Assembly: GCA_944322725.1 (NCBI GenBank) | Contig: CALUPU010000001.1 | Span: 62,001-126,000 of the forward strand | Reading direction: 5' to 3' | Origin: Candidatus Gastranaerophilales bacterium | GTDB lineage: Bacteria; Cyanobacteriota; Vampirovibrionia; Gastranaerophilales; Gastranaerophilaceae | DNA length: 64,000 nt | Part shown: piece by piece, positions 34,203 to 43,352 of the stretch | Position numbering within the stretch: the first letter of the stretch is position 1 | Layout of the letters: each line of letters begins with the position of its first letter | The notes under the pieces: model-generated | The model's database searches: none | What the model saw: only the letters and a program-made list of their open reading frames with translations | Told to the model about the DNA's origin: nothing | Made by a program: the position numbers and the translations under genes

Positions 34203-34889
34203 ATGAAAAAAATATTTTTTATTCTTATGTTTTTCGTTTTTCCTATCGTACAATCTGCATGTGCGGTACCTGTACCACAGGTATTTTCTTCGCTTAACTC
34301 TTCTGCCGATATTAAAAAAGAACCAACTGCAGCAAAAAAAGAAATACCGATTGTACAAAAAACACAGGCTCAGATTGATGCAATAAACGAATTGAGAGTA
34401 CAGGCTAAATTTCTTTATAACTCTAATAAACTCAACGAAAGTATGGAGTTATACAATAAAATTGCCGATGCAGACAAGATTTCCGATGATTGGCTTTTTC
34501 TTGCGAATATTGCTCAGGATAACGGAAAAATTGTCGATGCTGTATTTTATCTGAAAAAAGCTATAGAATGTGATGATAAAAACTACAAAGCACATTATAA
34601 TCTTGGAAATATTTATTATTCGGATAATAAAATAAATATGGCTATAAGTGAATATAATAAGGCTATAAGAATAAAAAAAGATTTTGCTTATGCATATTAC
34701 AATAAAGGGTGCTGTTATTTAAAGAAAAAAAGCTGGTATAACGCAAGGTATGAATTTGGTCTTGCAATAAAAGCAAATCCGGAAGAACCGTCATTCTACT
34801 ATAATCTGGCTTATACCAATAAAATGATGAAAAGGCATAAAAAAGCACAGGAAGCTCTGGATATGTATAATAAGCTGATGACTCAATAA
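34203..34889 (+). CDS. Secreted tetratricopeptide-repeat protein
   Basis: 228 residues from ATG 34203; an upstream ATG at 34179 lies inside the promoter and is rejected. Signal peptide (about 1-22; a Cys at the end of 'VQSAC' leaves a lipoprotein possible). A Lys/Ala-rich linker is followed by about four TPR units, e.g. 'KAHYNLGNIYYSDNKINMAI' and 'AYAYYNKGCCYLKKKSW'. TPRs mediate protein contacts; the partner is unknown. Confidence 0.8.
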   Translation: MKKIFFILMFFVFPIVQSACAVPVPQVFSSLNSSADIKKEPTAAKKEIPIVQKTQAQIDAINELRVQAKFLYNSNKLNESMELYNKIADADKISDDWLFLANIAQDNGKIVDAVFYLKKAIECDDKNYKAHYNLGNIYYSDNKINMAISEYNKAIRIKKDFAYAYYNKGCCYLKKKSWYNARYEFGLAIKANPEEPSFYYNLAYTNKMMKRHKKAQEALDMYNKLMTQ

Positions 34890-34899
34890 TTTAAAAAAA

Positions 34900-35013
34900 T
34901 CCGACAGTCGGGTAATATACGTGGAAGATTCAACCGGTAATATAAATATAACATTTAATTACCCAGACACGATCCAGCTATTTACCCGATGGTTTATCCT
35001 CGGGTTTCTTTTT
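34900..35013 (+). ncRNA. Structured RNA candidate with alternative pairings ending in a terminator
   Basis: TCGGGTAA (34908-34915) can pair with TTACCCGA (34982-34989). Inside it CGTG/CACG (34920-34923/34968-34971) and GGTAAT/ATTACC (34936-34941/34958-34963) nest. The same ACCCGA (34984-34989) is the left arm of a terminator ACCCGA-t-GG/CC-TCGGGT (34984-35005) followed by TTCTTTTT. The two folds exclude each other, as in attenuators and riboswitches. No known class recognised. It may instead be the TPR gene 3' UTR. Confidence 0.45.
34984..35013 (+). terminator. Terminator after the TPR gene / structured RNA
   Basis: ACCCGA/TCGGGT with inner GG/CC and one bulged T, loop TTTAT, then TTCTTTTT. 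Confidence 0.75.
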
Positions 35014-35036
35014 ATTAAGTTCTTTGTATTCCACTG

Positions 35037-35065
35037 TTGACACTACATTATGTGCTTGTTAGACT
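35037..35065 (+). promoter_or_regulatory. rplU-rpmA promoter
   Basis: TTGACA (35037-35042), 17-bp spacer, TAGACT (35060-35065). Predicted leader about 76 nt. Confidence 0.7.
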
Positions 35066-35071
35066 AATTTT

Positions 35072-35140
35072 ACTAATGTTAGATAGGCAAGCTGCCATAA
35101 AATGTTCAAAAAATGAACTGCAGCCCCTCAAATGAAAGGA
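35072..35140 (+). promoter_or_regulatory. rplU leader with two small hairpins
   Basis: GGCA-AGC-TGCC (about 35087-35097) and GTTCA-AAAAA-TGAAC (about 35103-35117) precede the ribosome binding site GAAAGG. L21 leaders are known in other phyla; whether this is one is unproven. Confidence 0.35.
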
Positions 35141-35147
35141 AATACAA

Positions 35148-35510
35148 ATGTACGCAATAGTAGAAACAGGCGGAAAACAGTACAAATTAGAAGAAGGTCG
35201 CTACGTTGATATTGAACTCGTAGACGGCGAAGAAAATGACAAAGTCGTATTTGACAAAGTTGTTATGCTCGTAAACGGAGCAAAATCAAAAGTCGGTGCA
35301 CCATACGTAGAAAAAGCTTCTGTAGAAGGCAAAATTGTAAAACACGATAAAGATAAAAAAGTTATTGTATTTAAACAAAGAGCGAAAAAAGGCTACAGAA
35401 AAAAACAGGGGCACAGACAATTCTTCACAAGAGTTATGGTTACAAAAATCAGAACAACTGCTCCTAAAGCAAAAGCAGCAGAAGTTGAAGTTCCAGCAGA
35501 AGAAAACTAA
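35148..35510 (+). CDS. rplU: 50S ribosomal protein L21
   Basis: 120 residues binding 23S rRNA. '[17 protein letters not shown]' start and '[14 protein letters not shown]'-like basic region '[15 protein letters not shown]' are diagnostic. A C-terminal Ala/Glu/Lys tail extends past the usual end. GAAAGG before the ATG. rpmA follows after 27 nt, the standard rplU-rpmA pair; obg does not follow. Confidence 0.97.
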   Translation: MYAIVETGGKQYKLEEGRYVDIELVDGEENDKVVFDKVVMLVNGAKSKVGAPYVEKASVEGKIVKHDKDKKVIVFKQRAKKGYRKKQGHRQFFTRVMVTKIRTTAPKAKAAEVEVPAEEN

Positions 35511-35537
35511 AATAATAATAACAAAGGAGATATAAAA

Positions 35538-35792
35538 ATGGCACATAAGAAGGGCGTAGGCTCATCAAAAAACGGTCGTGACAGCGAAAGTAAGCGATTA
35601 GGCGTAAAAAAATTCGGCGGTGAACAGGTTCTTGCCGGCAACATTATTGTTCGTCAAAGAGGTACAAAATTTCACCCCGGTAACAATGTAGGTATTGGTA
35701 AAGATGATACATTGTTTGCTCTTATCGACGGTAAAGTTCAATTTGAACCTCACAGAAGAGACAGAAAACAAGTAAGCGTTTACGCTGTTTAA
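35538..35792 (+). CDS. rpmA: 50S ribosomal protein L27
   Basis: 84 residues. Begins '[22 protein letters not shown]', the N-terminal arm that reaches the peptidyl-transferase centre. There is no Firmicutes-type cleavable N-terminal extension. '[19 protein letters not shown]' follows. AAGGAG before the ATG. Confidence 0.97.
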   Translation: MAHKKGVGSSKNGRDSESKRLGVKKFGGEQVLAGNIIVRQRGTKFHPGNNVGIGKDDTLFALIDGKVQFEPHRRDRKQVSVYAV

Positions 35793-35805
35793 TTTTAGTT
35801 TTAAT

Positions 35806-35844
35806 AAAAGAAAGACTCTGAATTAATCAGAGTCTTTCTTTTTT
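35806..35844. terminator. Bidirectional terminator after rpmA
   Basis: Perfect 16-bp stem AAAAGAAAGACTCTGA/TCAGAGTCTTTCTTTT, loop ATTAA. It ends rpmA and the opposing small gene. Confidence 0.9.
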
Positions 35845-36133
35845 ATTCCCATGGTTTTGGTGCATCAGGGTCTCTTTGCATACCTTTTGTACCATGGAAT
35901 AATCTGTACATTTTTCCTTTAAAATTTTGCCATCGGTCTTTCATGCTGAGTTTGTCCCCTGCACTATCAGTTTTATTTTCTGAATCTTTGGGTAGAATTT
36001 CTTTTTCTTCAATAATTTTATTTTCAGGATTAAGAATATTGATAGAGTCTTTTACCTGTGCCTTTTTACCGTTGACAGGTTTGTTGCCTTCAAGCCCGTT
36101 TATGGAATTGATACCGTTTATTCCGCCTGACAT
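35843..36133 (-). CDS. Small Gly/Asn-rich-N-terminus protein, unknown
   Basis: 96 residues. Starts 'MSGGINGINSINGLEGNKP', then a Lys/Glu/Asp-rich linker and a basic helix 'KDRWQNFKGKMYRLFHG', ending PDAPKPWE. No signal peptide. AAGG lies before the ATG. Family not recognised; its N-terminus resembles other unusual N-termini in this window. Confidence 0.6.
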   Translation of the reverse strand: MSGGINGINSINGLEGNKPVNGKKAQVKDSINILNPENKIIEEKEILPKDSENKTDSAGDKLSMKDRWQNFKGKMYRLFHGTKGMQRDPDAPKPWE

Positions 36134-36319
36134 TGTTCTTACCTTCTGCTTTGTGAGTACATTTTACATAACGGTATTTTTGTATAAAAACTTTATGGTT
36201 ACCTTGAATTAATTTACATTGCTTAACTATGTTAAAAAATTGAATGCTTATTATGTTTAATATATACTTTTAAAGAACACAGTAAAAGTGCAAAAGTAGA
36301 AAGAAAAAAGGAAAAAAAC

Positions 36320-38449
36320 ATGGTAGATGTTAAAAAAATTGAAATTCCTGTAGGTGACAAGATTGTTACTATCGAAACAGGAAAGTATGCCAAATCAGCG
36401 AGTGGTTCGGTAGTTGTACGCTGCGGCGACACAATGTTATTGGTTCATGCTGTTGTCAGCCCTGAACCGAGAGTAGGGATAGATTTCTTCCCGTTACTTA
36501 TTGATTACGAAGAAAGAATGTCCGCTGTAGGCAGAATCCCCGGCGGTTACAACAGAAGCGAAGGTAAAGCTTCTGATAAAGCAATCTTGATTTCAAGACT
36601 TATAGACAGACCTATCAGACCTTTATTCCCTAAAGGTTACAGAAACGACGTCCAAATCGTTTCTCAATTAATAAGCTTAGATCACGAATGCCAGCCTGAT
36701 ACATTGGCTATGTTAGGCTCTTCAGCTGCTTTGATGTTAACAGAAGCACCTTTTGAAGGTCCTATCGGCGCCGTAAGAGTCGGCAGAATTGACGGACAAT
36801 TCATAGCTAACCCTTCTTATGCAGATGCTGCTAAATCTGATATTGATATTGTTGTGGCAGGTACGCATGATTCTGTAATCATGGTTGAAGCAGGTGCTAA
36901 ATTTGTTACAGAAGATGATATTATGAATGCTGTTGAATTTGCACAAAAAGAAATTGCAAGACAATGCGAACTTCAAGAGCAGTTTGCAAAAGAATGCGGT
37001 ATAGAAAAACCTGAATTTGTAAATCCTTATGATACTACAATGATTGCAAAAATCATTAATGATATTGCTTATGACAAGGTTACAGAAGCTTACCATGACT
37101 TTGACAGAGAAGGAAGAAAAGCTAAACTTGATGAAGCTAAAAAAATGGTTAAAGCAGAGTTCGACTCATACGGCGATGACCACGAAGCTAAAATCATGAT
37201 GGCAGAAACAGGAATTGACTTTGTTGCAGAAGAATTTAAGGCTCTTGAAAAGAAAATCATGAGAAAAATGATTAAAGAAGAAGGCGTAAGAGCAGACGGC
37301 AGAAAATACAATGAAGTTCGTCCTATCTGGTGCGAAGTAGGAGTTGTACCAAGAGCTCACGGTTCAGCAGTATTTACAAGAGGTCAGACTCAAATCTTGT
37401 CTGTTGCAACTCTTGCAGGTCCGGGAATGGCTCAAGAACTTGATGGTGTAGACCCTGAAACTAAAAAAACATTTATGCACAAATATATCTTCCCCGGATT
37501 CTCTGTTGGTGAAGTTAAACCGTTAAGAGGCCCCGGCAGACGTGAGGTTGGTCACGGACACTTAGCAGAAAGAGCTAATGTGCCTGCGCTTCCTTCTCAA
37601 GATGAATTCGGCTACACAATCAGAGTTACTTCAGATGTTTTGGAATCGAACGGTTCAACATCTATGGGTTCAACCTGTGCAACATCAATGGCATTGATGA
37701 ATGCAGGTGTTCCTGTTAAATGCATGATTGGCGGCGTTGCAATGGGTCTTATCAAAGAAGGCGGCGAAGATATTGTATTGACAGATATTCAAGGTATCGA
37801 AGACTTCCTTGGCGATATGGACTTCAAAGTTACAGGTAACGACACCGGTATTACAGCACTTCAAATGGACATGAAAGCAAAAGGCATTTCTAATGATACT
37901 TTAAGAAGAGCATTAGAACAGGCTAAAGAAGGCAGATTACACATCCTCGGTAAAATGAGAGAAGTAATCACTGAACCGGCAAAAGAAATGTCACCTTATG
38001 CACCGAGAATCCACACAATGAAGATTGCTAACGAAGATATAGGCGCTGTAATCGGACCCGGCGGTAAAAATATCAGACACATCATTGAATGTTCAGGTGC
38101 AGAAATCGACATCCAAGATGACGGCACTGTTACTATAACTAGCAACGACAAAGAAGGTACTGATATTGCTATCAGAATGATTGACGCAATCACTTTCAAA
38201 CCTGAAGTTGGTATGGTTAAAAAAGGAAAAGTTGTAAGAATCATTCCTATCGGTGCTTTCGTAGAACTCGCACCGGGCAAAGACGGTATGGTGCACATTT
38301 CTCAAGTTTGCAACGAGAGAATTGAAACAATCGAACCACACCTCAATGTTGGTGATGAAGTTATTGTAAAAGTTATTAAAATTGATGACAAAGGCAGAGT
38401 AAACCTTACTGTAAAAGGTGTAACTGACGAAGAAAAAGCATCAGTTTAA
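36320..38449 (+). CDS. pnp: Polyribonucleotide nucleotidyltransferase
   Basis: Phosphorolytic 3'-5' exoribonuclease of RNA turnover. 709 residues, usual length. Two RNase PH domains (second carries 'RGPGRREVGHGHLAERA'), KH domain near 560-620 ('VIGPGGKNIRHIIE'), and S1 domain at the end ('GKVVRIIPIGAFVEL'). AAAAAGG before the ATG. Monocistronic with a terminator. rpsO, the usual neighbour, is absent. Confidence 0.98.
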   Translation: MVDVKKIEIPVGDKIVTIETGKYAKSASGSVVVRCGDTMLLVHAVVSPEPRVGIDFFPLLIDYEERMSAVGRIPGGYNRSEGKASDKAILISRLIDRPIRPLFPKGYRNDVQIVSQLISLDHECQPDTLAMLGSSAALMLTEAPFEGPIGAVRVGRIDGQFIANPSYADAAKSDIDIVVAGTHDSVIMVEAGAKFVTEDDIMNAVEFAQKEIARQCELQEQFAKECGIEKPEFVNPYDTTMIAKIINDIAYDKVTEAYHDFDREGRKAKLDEAKKMVKAEFDSYGDDHEAKIMMAETGIDFVAEEFKALEKKIMRKMIKEEGVRADGRKYNEVRPIWCEVGVVPRAHGSAVFTRGQTQILSVATLAGPGMAQELDGVDPETKKTFMHKYIFPGFSVGEVKPLRGPGRREVGHGHLAERANVPALPSQDEFGYTIRVTSDVLESNGSTSMGSTCATSMALMNAGVPVKCMIGGVAMGLIKEGGEDIVLTDIQGIEDFLGDMDFKVTGNDTGITALQMDMKAKGISNDTLRRALEQAKEGRLHILGKMREVITEPAKEMSPYAPRIHTMKIANEDIGAVIGPGGKNIRHIIECSGAEIDIQDDGTVTITSNDKEGTDIAIRMIDAITFKPEVGMVKKGKVVRIIPIGAFVELAPGKDGMVHISQVCNERIETIEPHLNVGDEVIVKVIKIDDKGRVNLTVKGVTDEEKASV

Positions 38450-38464
38450 ATACTTGTTGTTAAT

Positions 38465-38497
38465 AAAAAGGGAACTTAGTAATAAGTTCCCTTTTTT
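38465..38497 (+). terminator. pnp terminator
   Basis: Perfect 14-bp stem AAAAAGGGAACTTA/TAAGTTCCCTTTTT, loop GTAA. Confidence 0.9.
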
Positions 38498-38550
38498 CGT
38501 ATTTTTCTGTATAATTGTTTATAAAATAAAATTTAAAATAGGATAAACAA

Positions 38551-39276
38551 ATGGATAGTAACCTAAAATTTAAAAGGGTATTGTTAAAAGTCAGCGGGGA
38601 AGCATTATTAGGAGAACAGGAATTCGGTATAGACCAGAAACCTGTTGAAATGATAGCTAAAGAAATAAAAGAAGCCCATGATATGGGTGCTGAAATTGCT
38701 GTTGTCGTAGGCGGCGGAAATATTTTTAGAGGTATGAAAAATTCAGCTAAGCTCGGTATGGATCAAGCATCTGGCGATTATGTCGGAATGCTGGCTACTG
38801 TTATGAATGCTATTGCTTTACAGAGTGCACTGAGGAAACTAAATGTCTCCTGTCGTGTTCAGACAGCAATTGATATGGATAAAATAGCAGAGCCTTATAT
38901 AAGATTTAAAGCTATCAGACATCTCGAAAAAAACAGAGTTGTTATTTTTGCTGCAGGTACAGGCAATCCGTTCTTTACTACAGATACCGCAGCCGCGTTG
39001 AGAGCATCCGAGATTGATGCTGAGGTTATGCTTATGGCAAAAAATGGTGTAGACGGTGTATACTCTGATGACCCACGAACAAATCCGGATGCAAAAAAAT
39101 ATGACAAAATATCTTATGATGATATAATTGTTAAAGGTCTAAAAGTTATGGATACTGCATCCTGTGCTTTATGCAAACAGAATAATATTCCGATTATTGT
39201 ATTTGATTTTGCAGCAAAAGGCAGTATAGCAAAACTTTTACATGGAGAAAATTTAGGCACTTTTGTAGGAGAATAA
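38551..39276 (+). CDS. pyrH: UMP kinase
   Basis: Hexameric amino-acid-kinase-fold enzyme, UMP to UDP. 241 residues. '[13 protein letters not shown]', '[11 protein letters not shown]', '[17 protein letters not shown]', '[15 protein letters not shown]'. TATAAT at 38510-38515 is the probable -10 for the whole pyrH-frr-cdsA-rnc-rpe operon. frr follows after 2 nt. Confidence 0.97.
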   Translation: MDSNLKFKRVLLKVSGEALLGEQEFGIDQKPVEMIAKEIKEAHDMGAEIAVVVGGGNIFRGMKNSAKLGMDQASGDYVGMLATVMNAIALQSALRKLNVSCRVQTAIDMDKIAEPYIRFKAIRHLEKNRVVIFAAGTGNPFFTTDTAAALRASEIDAEVMLMAKNGVDGVYSDDPRTNPDAKKYDKISYDDIIVKGLKVMDTASCALCKQNNIPIIVFDFAAKGSIAKLLHGENLGTFVGE

Positions 39277-39278
39277 AA

Positions 39279-39839
39279 ATGACAGTTGATGAAATGTTAT
39301 CAAATGGTACAGAAAAAATGGAAAAAGCTGTTGCCGCATTAAAAAAAGAATTCGGACAAATCCGTACAGGCAGAGCAAATCCGCTTATTTTAGATAAAGT
39401 TGTTGTTGATTATTACGGCGTACCTACACCTTTAAGACAAATGTCTCAAGTATCCGTGCAGGATGGTCAAACACTTGTTATTACACCGTATGATAAATCA
39501 ATTTTAAAAGAAATTGAAAAAGCAATGATTAAGGCAGAACTCGGCATTACGCCAAACTCTGACGGCCTTGTTATCAGACTGACTTTCCCGCCTTTGACAG
39601 AAGACAGAAGAAAAGAAATCTGCAAAGATGTTAAAAAGACTGCAGAAGATGCTAAAGTCGCAGTAAGAAATATCAGAAGAGATATGACTGATGATTTGAA
39701 AAAAATTGAAAAGGAAGAAAATCTTCCGGAAGATGCAGTAAAAGATAATCAGGATAAAATCCAAAAAATTACTGATAAATATGTAAAAATCATTGATGAA
39801 ACTGCGTCAGAAAAAGAAAAAGAGGTTATGACCGTATAG
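39279..39839 (+). CDS. frr: Ribosome recycling factor
   Basis: Splits post-termination ribosomes with EF-G. 186 residues, three-helix bundle plus small domain. 'LKKEFGQIRTGRANPLILDKV', 'TPLRQMSQVSVQDGQTLVITP' and 'TEDRRKEICKDVKKTAEDAKVAVRNIRRD' style blocks. The standard pyrH-frr pair. The stop TAG overlaps the cdsA GTG. Confidence 0.97.
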   Translation: MTVDEMLSNGTEKMEKAVAALKKEFGQIRTGRANPLILDKVVVDYYGVPTPLRQMSQVSVQDGQTLVITPYDKSILKEIEKAMIKAELGITPNSDGLVIRLTFPPLTEDRRKEICKDVKKTAEDAKVAVRNIRRDMTDDLKKIEKEENLPEDAVKDNQDKIQKITDKYVKIIDETASEKEKEVMTV

Positions 39840-40747
39840 TGAATATATTGAGTCTTTTTAATAATACTACATTACGTATAATTACAGGTACAGCTATAGG
39901 AATGTTTGTACTTGCCTGTGTTATAGCAGGCGGTATTCCTCTTATGCTTCTTGTAATGTATGTTGCTTATATCGGTTCAAGAGAATATGTTGATATTCTG
40001 CAAAAGAAAGGCTTTAGACCATTCTTGCACTTGATAATTGTTGCCGATATTTGCTTTGTTATACTGACGGCATTAAAAAGATTTGACCTTGTGCCGGTGG
40101 TTCTTACTTTTGGAACTATCGGTGCATTCACTCTTGTTTTATGGAAAGGAAGACAACCTTATATTGCAAATGTTGCAACAACTGTTCTCGGTTTTATATA
40201 CGGCGGTTGGCTTCCGTGTTATGTAATACTTTTAAGGCAATTAAATCAAGATTCCTTAGGATTTTTCTCAATAAAAATGTGTTCAGGTCTTGGATTTTTG
40301 ATTTTACTGTTTTTTACTATTTTGATGACGGATGTCGGCGGGTATGTGTTCGGTTCAAAATTTGGCAAACACCCTCTTGCTCCTGTAGTAAGCCCTAAGA
40401 AAACAATAGAAGGTTCAATCGGCGGCTCTGTACTTGCTATACTTACAGCATTATTGATAGGTTGGATAATACATATTGAATGGTATCAAGCTTTAATTGC
40501 AGGTTTATTAATTACAACTTTTGCTCAGATTGGCGATCTTGCCGAATCTTTGATTAAAAGAGATGCAGGGGTAAAAGATTCTGGTAATTCACTGCCAGGT
40601 CACGGCGGTTTCTTGGATAGAGCAGACAGCTATTTGTTCAGCACGCCTGTTGCATATTTTTACTTTAATTATTTTGTGGTAAGCGATCAGTTGGCTATTG
40701 ATTTTCTAAGCTTTGCCAGAAAGGCGATACATGCAGTCGGACTGTAG
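39839..40747 (+). CDS. cdsA: Phosphatidate cytidylyltransferase
   Basis: Makes CDP-diacylglycerol for phospholipid synthesis. 302 residues, about 8 membrane spans. GTG start in TAGTG overlap with frr. Signature 'PKKTIEGSIGGS' and 'KRDAGVKDSGNSLPGHGGFLDRADS', including the metal-binding Asp residues. Its end overlaps rnc. Confidence 0.95.
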   Translation: MNILSLFNNTTLRIITGTAIGMFVLACVIAGGIPLMLLVMYVAYIGSREYVDILQKKGFRPFLHLIIVADICFVILTALKRFDLVPVVLTFGTIGAFTLVLWKGRQPYIANVATTVLGFIYGGWLPCYVILLRQLNQDSLGFFSIKMCSGLGFLILLFFTILMTDVGGYVFGSKFGKHPLAPVVSPKKTIEGSIGGSVLAILTALLIGWIIHIEWYQALIAGLLITTFAQIGDLAESLIKRDAGVKDSGNSLPGHGGFLDRADSYLFSTPVAYFYFNYFVVSDQLAIDFLSFARKAIHAVGL

Positions 40748-41450
40748 TGAGCAGAGTTTAAAAACATTTATACAAAAATTGGGATTTGATAAATTTTCAC
40801 CGGAACTTGTTGAAATTGCATTTACCCATAGTTCTTATGCACAAGAAAATGACCTTGAATACCTGAAGTGTTATGAAAGACTCGAGTTTCTCGGTGATGC
40901 TGTATTGAAAATGGCAGTAACAGATTATTTATATAAAAAATATCCTGAAGCACATGAAGGCGAACTTACTAAGATTAGAGCCGTTGTTGTAAGCGATGAA
41001 ATTCTGCATAAAATAGCACAGAAGCTTGGTATTGAGTCATATATAAAAGTCAGCAAAGCTGAAGATAAATGCGGCGGCAGAAAACTTGAATCAATACAGG
41101 CTTGTGTAATGGAGGCATTGTTTGGTGCATTGTATTTATCATCCGACAAAGATGCATTAAAAGAATTTATTACAAAAGAACTTTCTCAGATTATTGAAGA
41201 TATTGCACAAAATAAAACAGTTTATAATGCCAAAGCACTGTTACAGGAATATACTCAAGGTAAAAGTAAAGAATTACCTGAATACACTGTTGTTGAAGAA
41301 TCAGGAGCAGCGCATGATAAGACTTTTACTATTGCTGTGTCCTATAATGGCAATCAGCTTGCTCAAGCCAGCGGAAAAACTAAAAAGCAAGCACAACAGG
41401 AGGCTGCTTTTATTGCATGTAAACAATTAGGGTTAATCAAGGAGGACTAA
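40731..41450 (+). CDS. rnc: Ribonuclease III
   Basis: Cleaves double-stranded RNA, including rRNA precursors. 239 residues from ATG 40731, with GAAAGG upstream inside cdsA; a TTG six codons earlier is less likely. 'ERLEFLGDAVL' carries the catalytic acidic residues and 'EALFGALYL' the second set. C-terminal dsRNA-binding domain from about 165 ('AKALLQEYTQG'). rpe follows after 7 nt. Confidence 0.96.
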   Translation: MQSDCSEQSLKTFIQKLGFDKFSPELVEIAFTHSSYAQENDLEYLKCYERLEFLGDAVLKMAVTDYLYKKYPEAHEGELTKIRAVVVSDEILHKIAQKLGIESYIKVSKAEDKCGGRKLESIQACVMEALFGALYLSSDKDALKEFITKELSQIIEDIAQNKTVYNAKALLQEYTQGKSKELPEYTVVEESGAAHDKTFTIAVSYNGNQLAQASGKTKKQAQQEAAFIACKQLGLIKED

Positions 41451-41457
41451 ATAACCT

Positions 41458-42102
41458 ATGAGTAAAATTATCGTCTCACCGTCTATATTGTCAGCAGATT
41501 TTGCAAATCTTGAACGTGATGTTAAAGAACTGCAAAAATGTGGTGCTGATTGGATTCATGTAGATGTAATGGACGGTCATTTTGTCCCTAATTTAACTAT
41601 AGGTGCTCCTGTTGTTAAGGCAATAAAACCTTATTGTAATATACCGCTGGATGTGCATCTTATGATAGATAATCCACAGAATTATGTTGAGGATTTTGTA
41701 AAGGCAGGGGCTGATATTATTACATTCCATTATGAAGCAACAAAGGACATGACAGAAGATGTAATAAATCATATCAAATCTCATGACATTCTCTGCGGAA
41801 TTTCTATAAAGCCTAAAACACCGCCGCAGGAAATTTTGAAGTATCTTTTGATGGTGGATATGGTTCTTGTAATGACAGTAGAACCCGGTTTTGGCGGACA
41901 ATCTTTTATGACGGACTGTGCGGAAAAAATTCCTGTAATACGTCAAAATGCTCCGGAAAATCTTATTATTCAGGTTGATGGCGGTATAAATGAGCAAACC
42001 GGCAGATTCTGTAAAGAATCCGGTGCAAATTCACTTGTTGCAGGTTCTTATATATTTAATTCAACAGATATGGAAGATGCTATTAAATCTTTAAAAAACT
42101 AA
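41458..42102 (+). CDS. rpe: Ribulose-phosphate 3-epimerase
   Basis: Interconverts ribulose-5-P and xylulose-5-P. 214-residue TIM barrel. 'SPSILSADFANLE', 'WIHVDVMDGHFVPN', 'VHLMI', 'MTVEPGFGGQSFM', 'VDGGIN'. AGGAGG before the ATG. Last gene of its operon. Its TAA interlocks with the TAG of gcvPA on the other strand and no terminator is visible. Confidence 0.97.
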   Translation: MSKIIVSPSILSADFANLERDVKELQKCGADWIHVDVMDGHFVPNLTIGAPVVKAIKPYCNIPLDVHLMIDNPQNYVEDFVKAGADIITFHYEATKDMTEDVINHIKSHDILCGISIKPKTPPQEILKYLLMVDMVLVMTVEPGFGGQSFMTDCAEKIPVIRQNAPENLIIQVDGGINEQTGRFCKESGANSLVAGSYIFNSTDMEDAIKSLKN

Positions 42103-43352
42103 ACTGCGAAATACGCATAGTTTTCGATTTCTTCATCTGTGTTCATTTCCGTAACACATACAAGAACTCTGTTTTCATCAAGTTTAATACCGCCTAAAAT
42201 ATTGTTTTCTTTTAAGTTTGCAAGGAATTCATCAGCGTTGTTTACTTTTAATACAAATTCATTAAAGAAATTTTTTGATTGTAATTCAAAGCCTTTGTCC
42301 ATTAGTTTTTGTGCCAGTTTATGTGCATTATTTGCGCTAATCATAGCAACCTGTTTGAGTCCTTTTGTGCCGAGCAATGTGAGGTAAACGGTTGTTTGCA
42401 ATGCAATAAGAGCCTGATTGGAGCAGATGTTGCTGGTTGCTTTTTCACGTCTTATATGCTGTTCTCTTGTTTGCAAAGTCAGACAAAATGCCTGATTGCC
42501 GTCTGCATCAGTTGTCCTGCCTACAACCCTGCCCGGAATTTGTCTTTTGTACTTGTCTAAACACGCCAGAAATCCGCCGTACGGTCCGCCAAATGAAAGA
42601 CTGTTACCAGCAGGCTGTAAATCACCGACAATTACATCACATTTCGGCGGTTCAAGCACTGATAATGCTATTAAATCGCAGCAGCAAATAAGCAGGGTTT
42701 GGGTGTCAGTGATATTTTCTTTTAATTTTTCAACATCGTGAATTGCTCCGAAATAATCAGGAGTCTGCAGAATAACACAGGCTATATCGCTGCCGATTTG
42801 AGATAAGTCATTTGAAATTTCAATATCTGCAGCCTGAGCGTATGTTTTTATTACCTCTTGATATTGCGGGTTCATTCTTTTGCATACAAGGGCTTTATTC
42901 CTTCCTGTTATTCTGGCAGACATTAAAACAGCTTCTGCACAAGCAGTTGCGGCATCATACATTGAAGCATTTGATACATCCATATTTGTGAGATTACAAA
43001 TCATAGACTGATATTCATATATAGATTGTAATGTGCCCTGTGAAATTTCTGCCTGATATGGTGTGTATGCGGTATTGAATTCGAAACGCGATGCTATTTG
43101 TGAAACAGCTGCGGGAATAAATCTTTTTGAAGCACCGCCGCCAATAAAAGATGCATAATTGGTTTTGTTTAGTTCTGAGAGGCGCTTTATTTCCTGTGTG
43201 ACTTTTAACTCTGAATACGGTTGAGCAAGGTTTAGACCGTTTGTTCTTATGTCTGTCGGAAGATTTTTATATAGTTCTTCTACATTGTTCAATCCTATTG
43301 AATTGAGCATTTCTTTTCGTTCATCTTTTGTATGTGCTTCAAAATTAATCAT
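42099..43352 (-). CDS. gcvPA: Glycine dehydrogenase (decarboxylating) subunit 1
   Basis: N-terminal half of the split P-protein of the glycine cleavage system. 417 residues, somewhat short (about 440 usual). 'SFIGGGASKRFIPAAV', 'YTPYQAEISQGTLQ', 'NASMYDAATACAEA', 'FGGPYGGFLAC'. Starts directly after the gcvH stop. The PLP-lysine subunit gcvPB, normally next, is missing because the operon runs into rpe. Confidence 0.93.
   Translation of the reverse strand: MINFEAHTKDERKEMLNSIGLNNVEELYKNLPTDIRTNGLNLAQPYSELKVTQEIKRLSELNKTNYASFIGGGASKRFIPAAVSQIASRFEFNTAYTPYQAEISQGTLQSIYEYQSMICNLTNMDVSNASMYDAATACAEAVLMSARITGRNKALVCKRMNPQYQEVIKTYAQAADIEISNDLSQIGSDIACVILQTPDYFGAIHDVEKLKENITDTQTLLICCCDLIALSVLEPPKCDVIVGDLQPAGNSLSFGGPYGGFLACLDKYKRQIPGRVVGRTTDADGNQAFCLTLQTREQHIRREKATSNICSNQALIALQTTVYLTLLGTKGLKQVAMISANNAHKLAQKLMDKGFELQSKNFFNEFVLKVNNADEFLANLKENNILGGIKLDENRVLVCVTEMNTDEEIENYAYFAV

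Noticed and set aside
35807-35843. Long perfect inverted repeat as a mobile-element end
   Set aside because: It is a 16-bp terminator with U-runs between convergent genes; no transposase or target duplication nearby.
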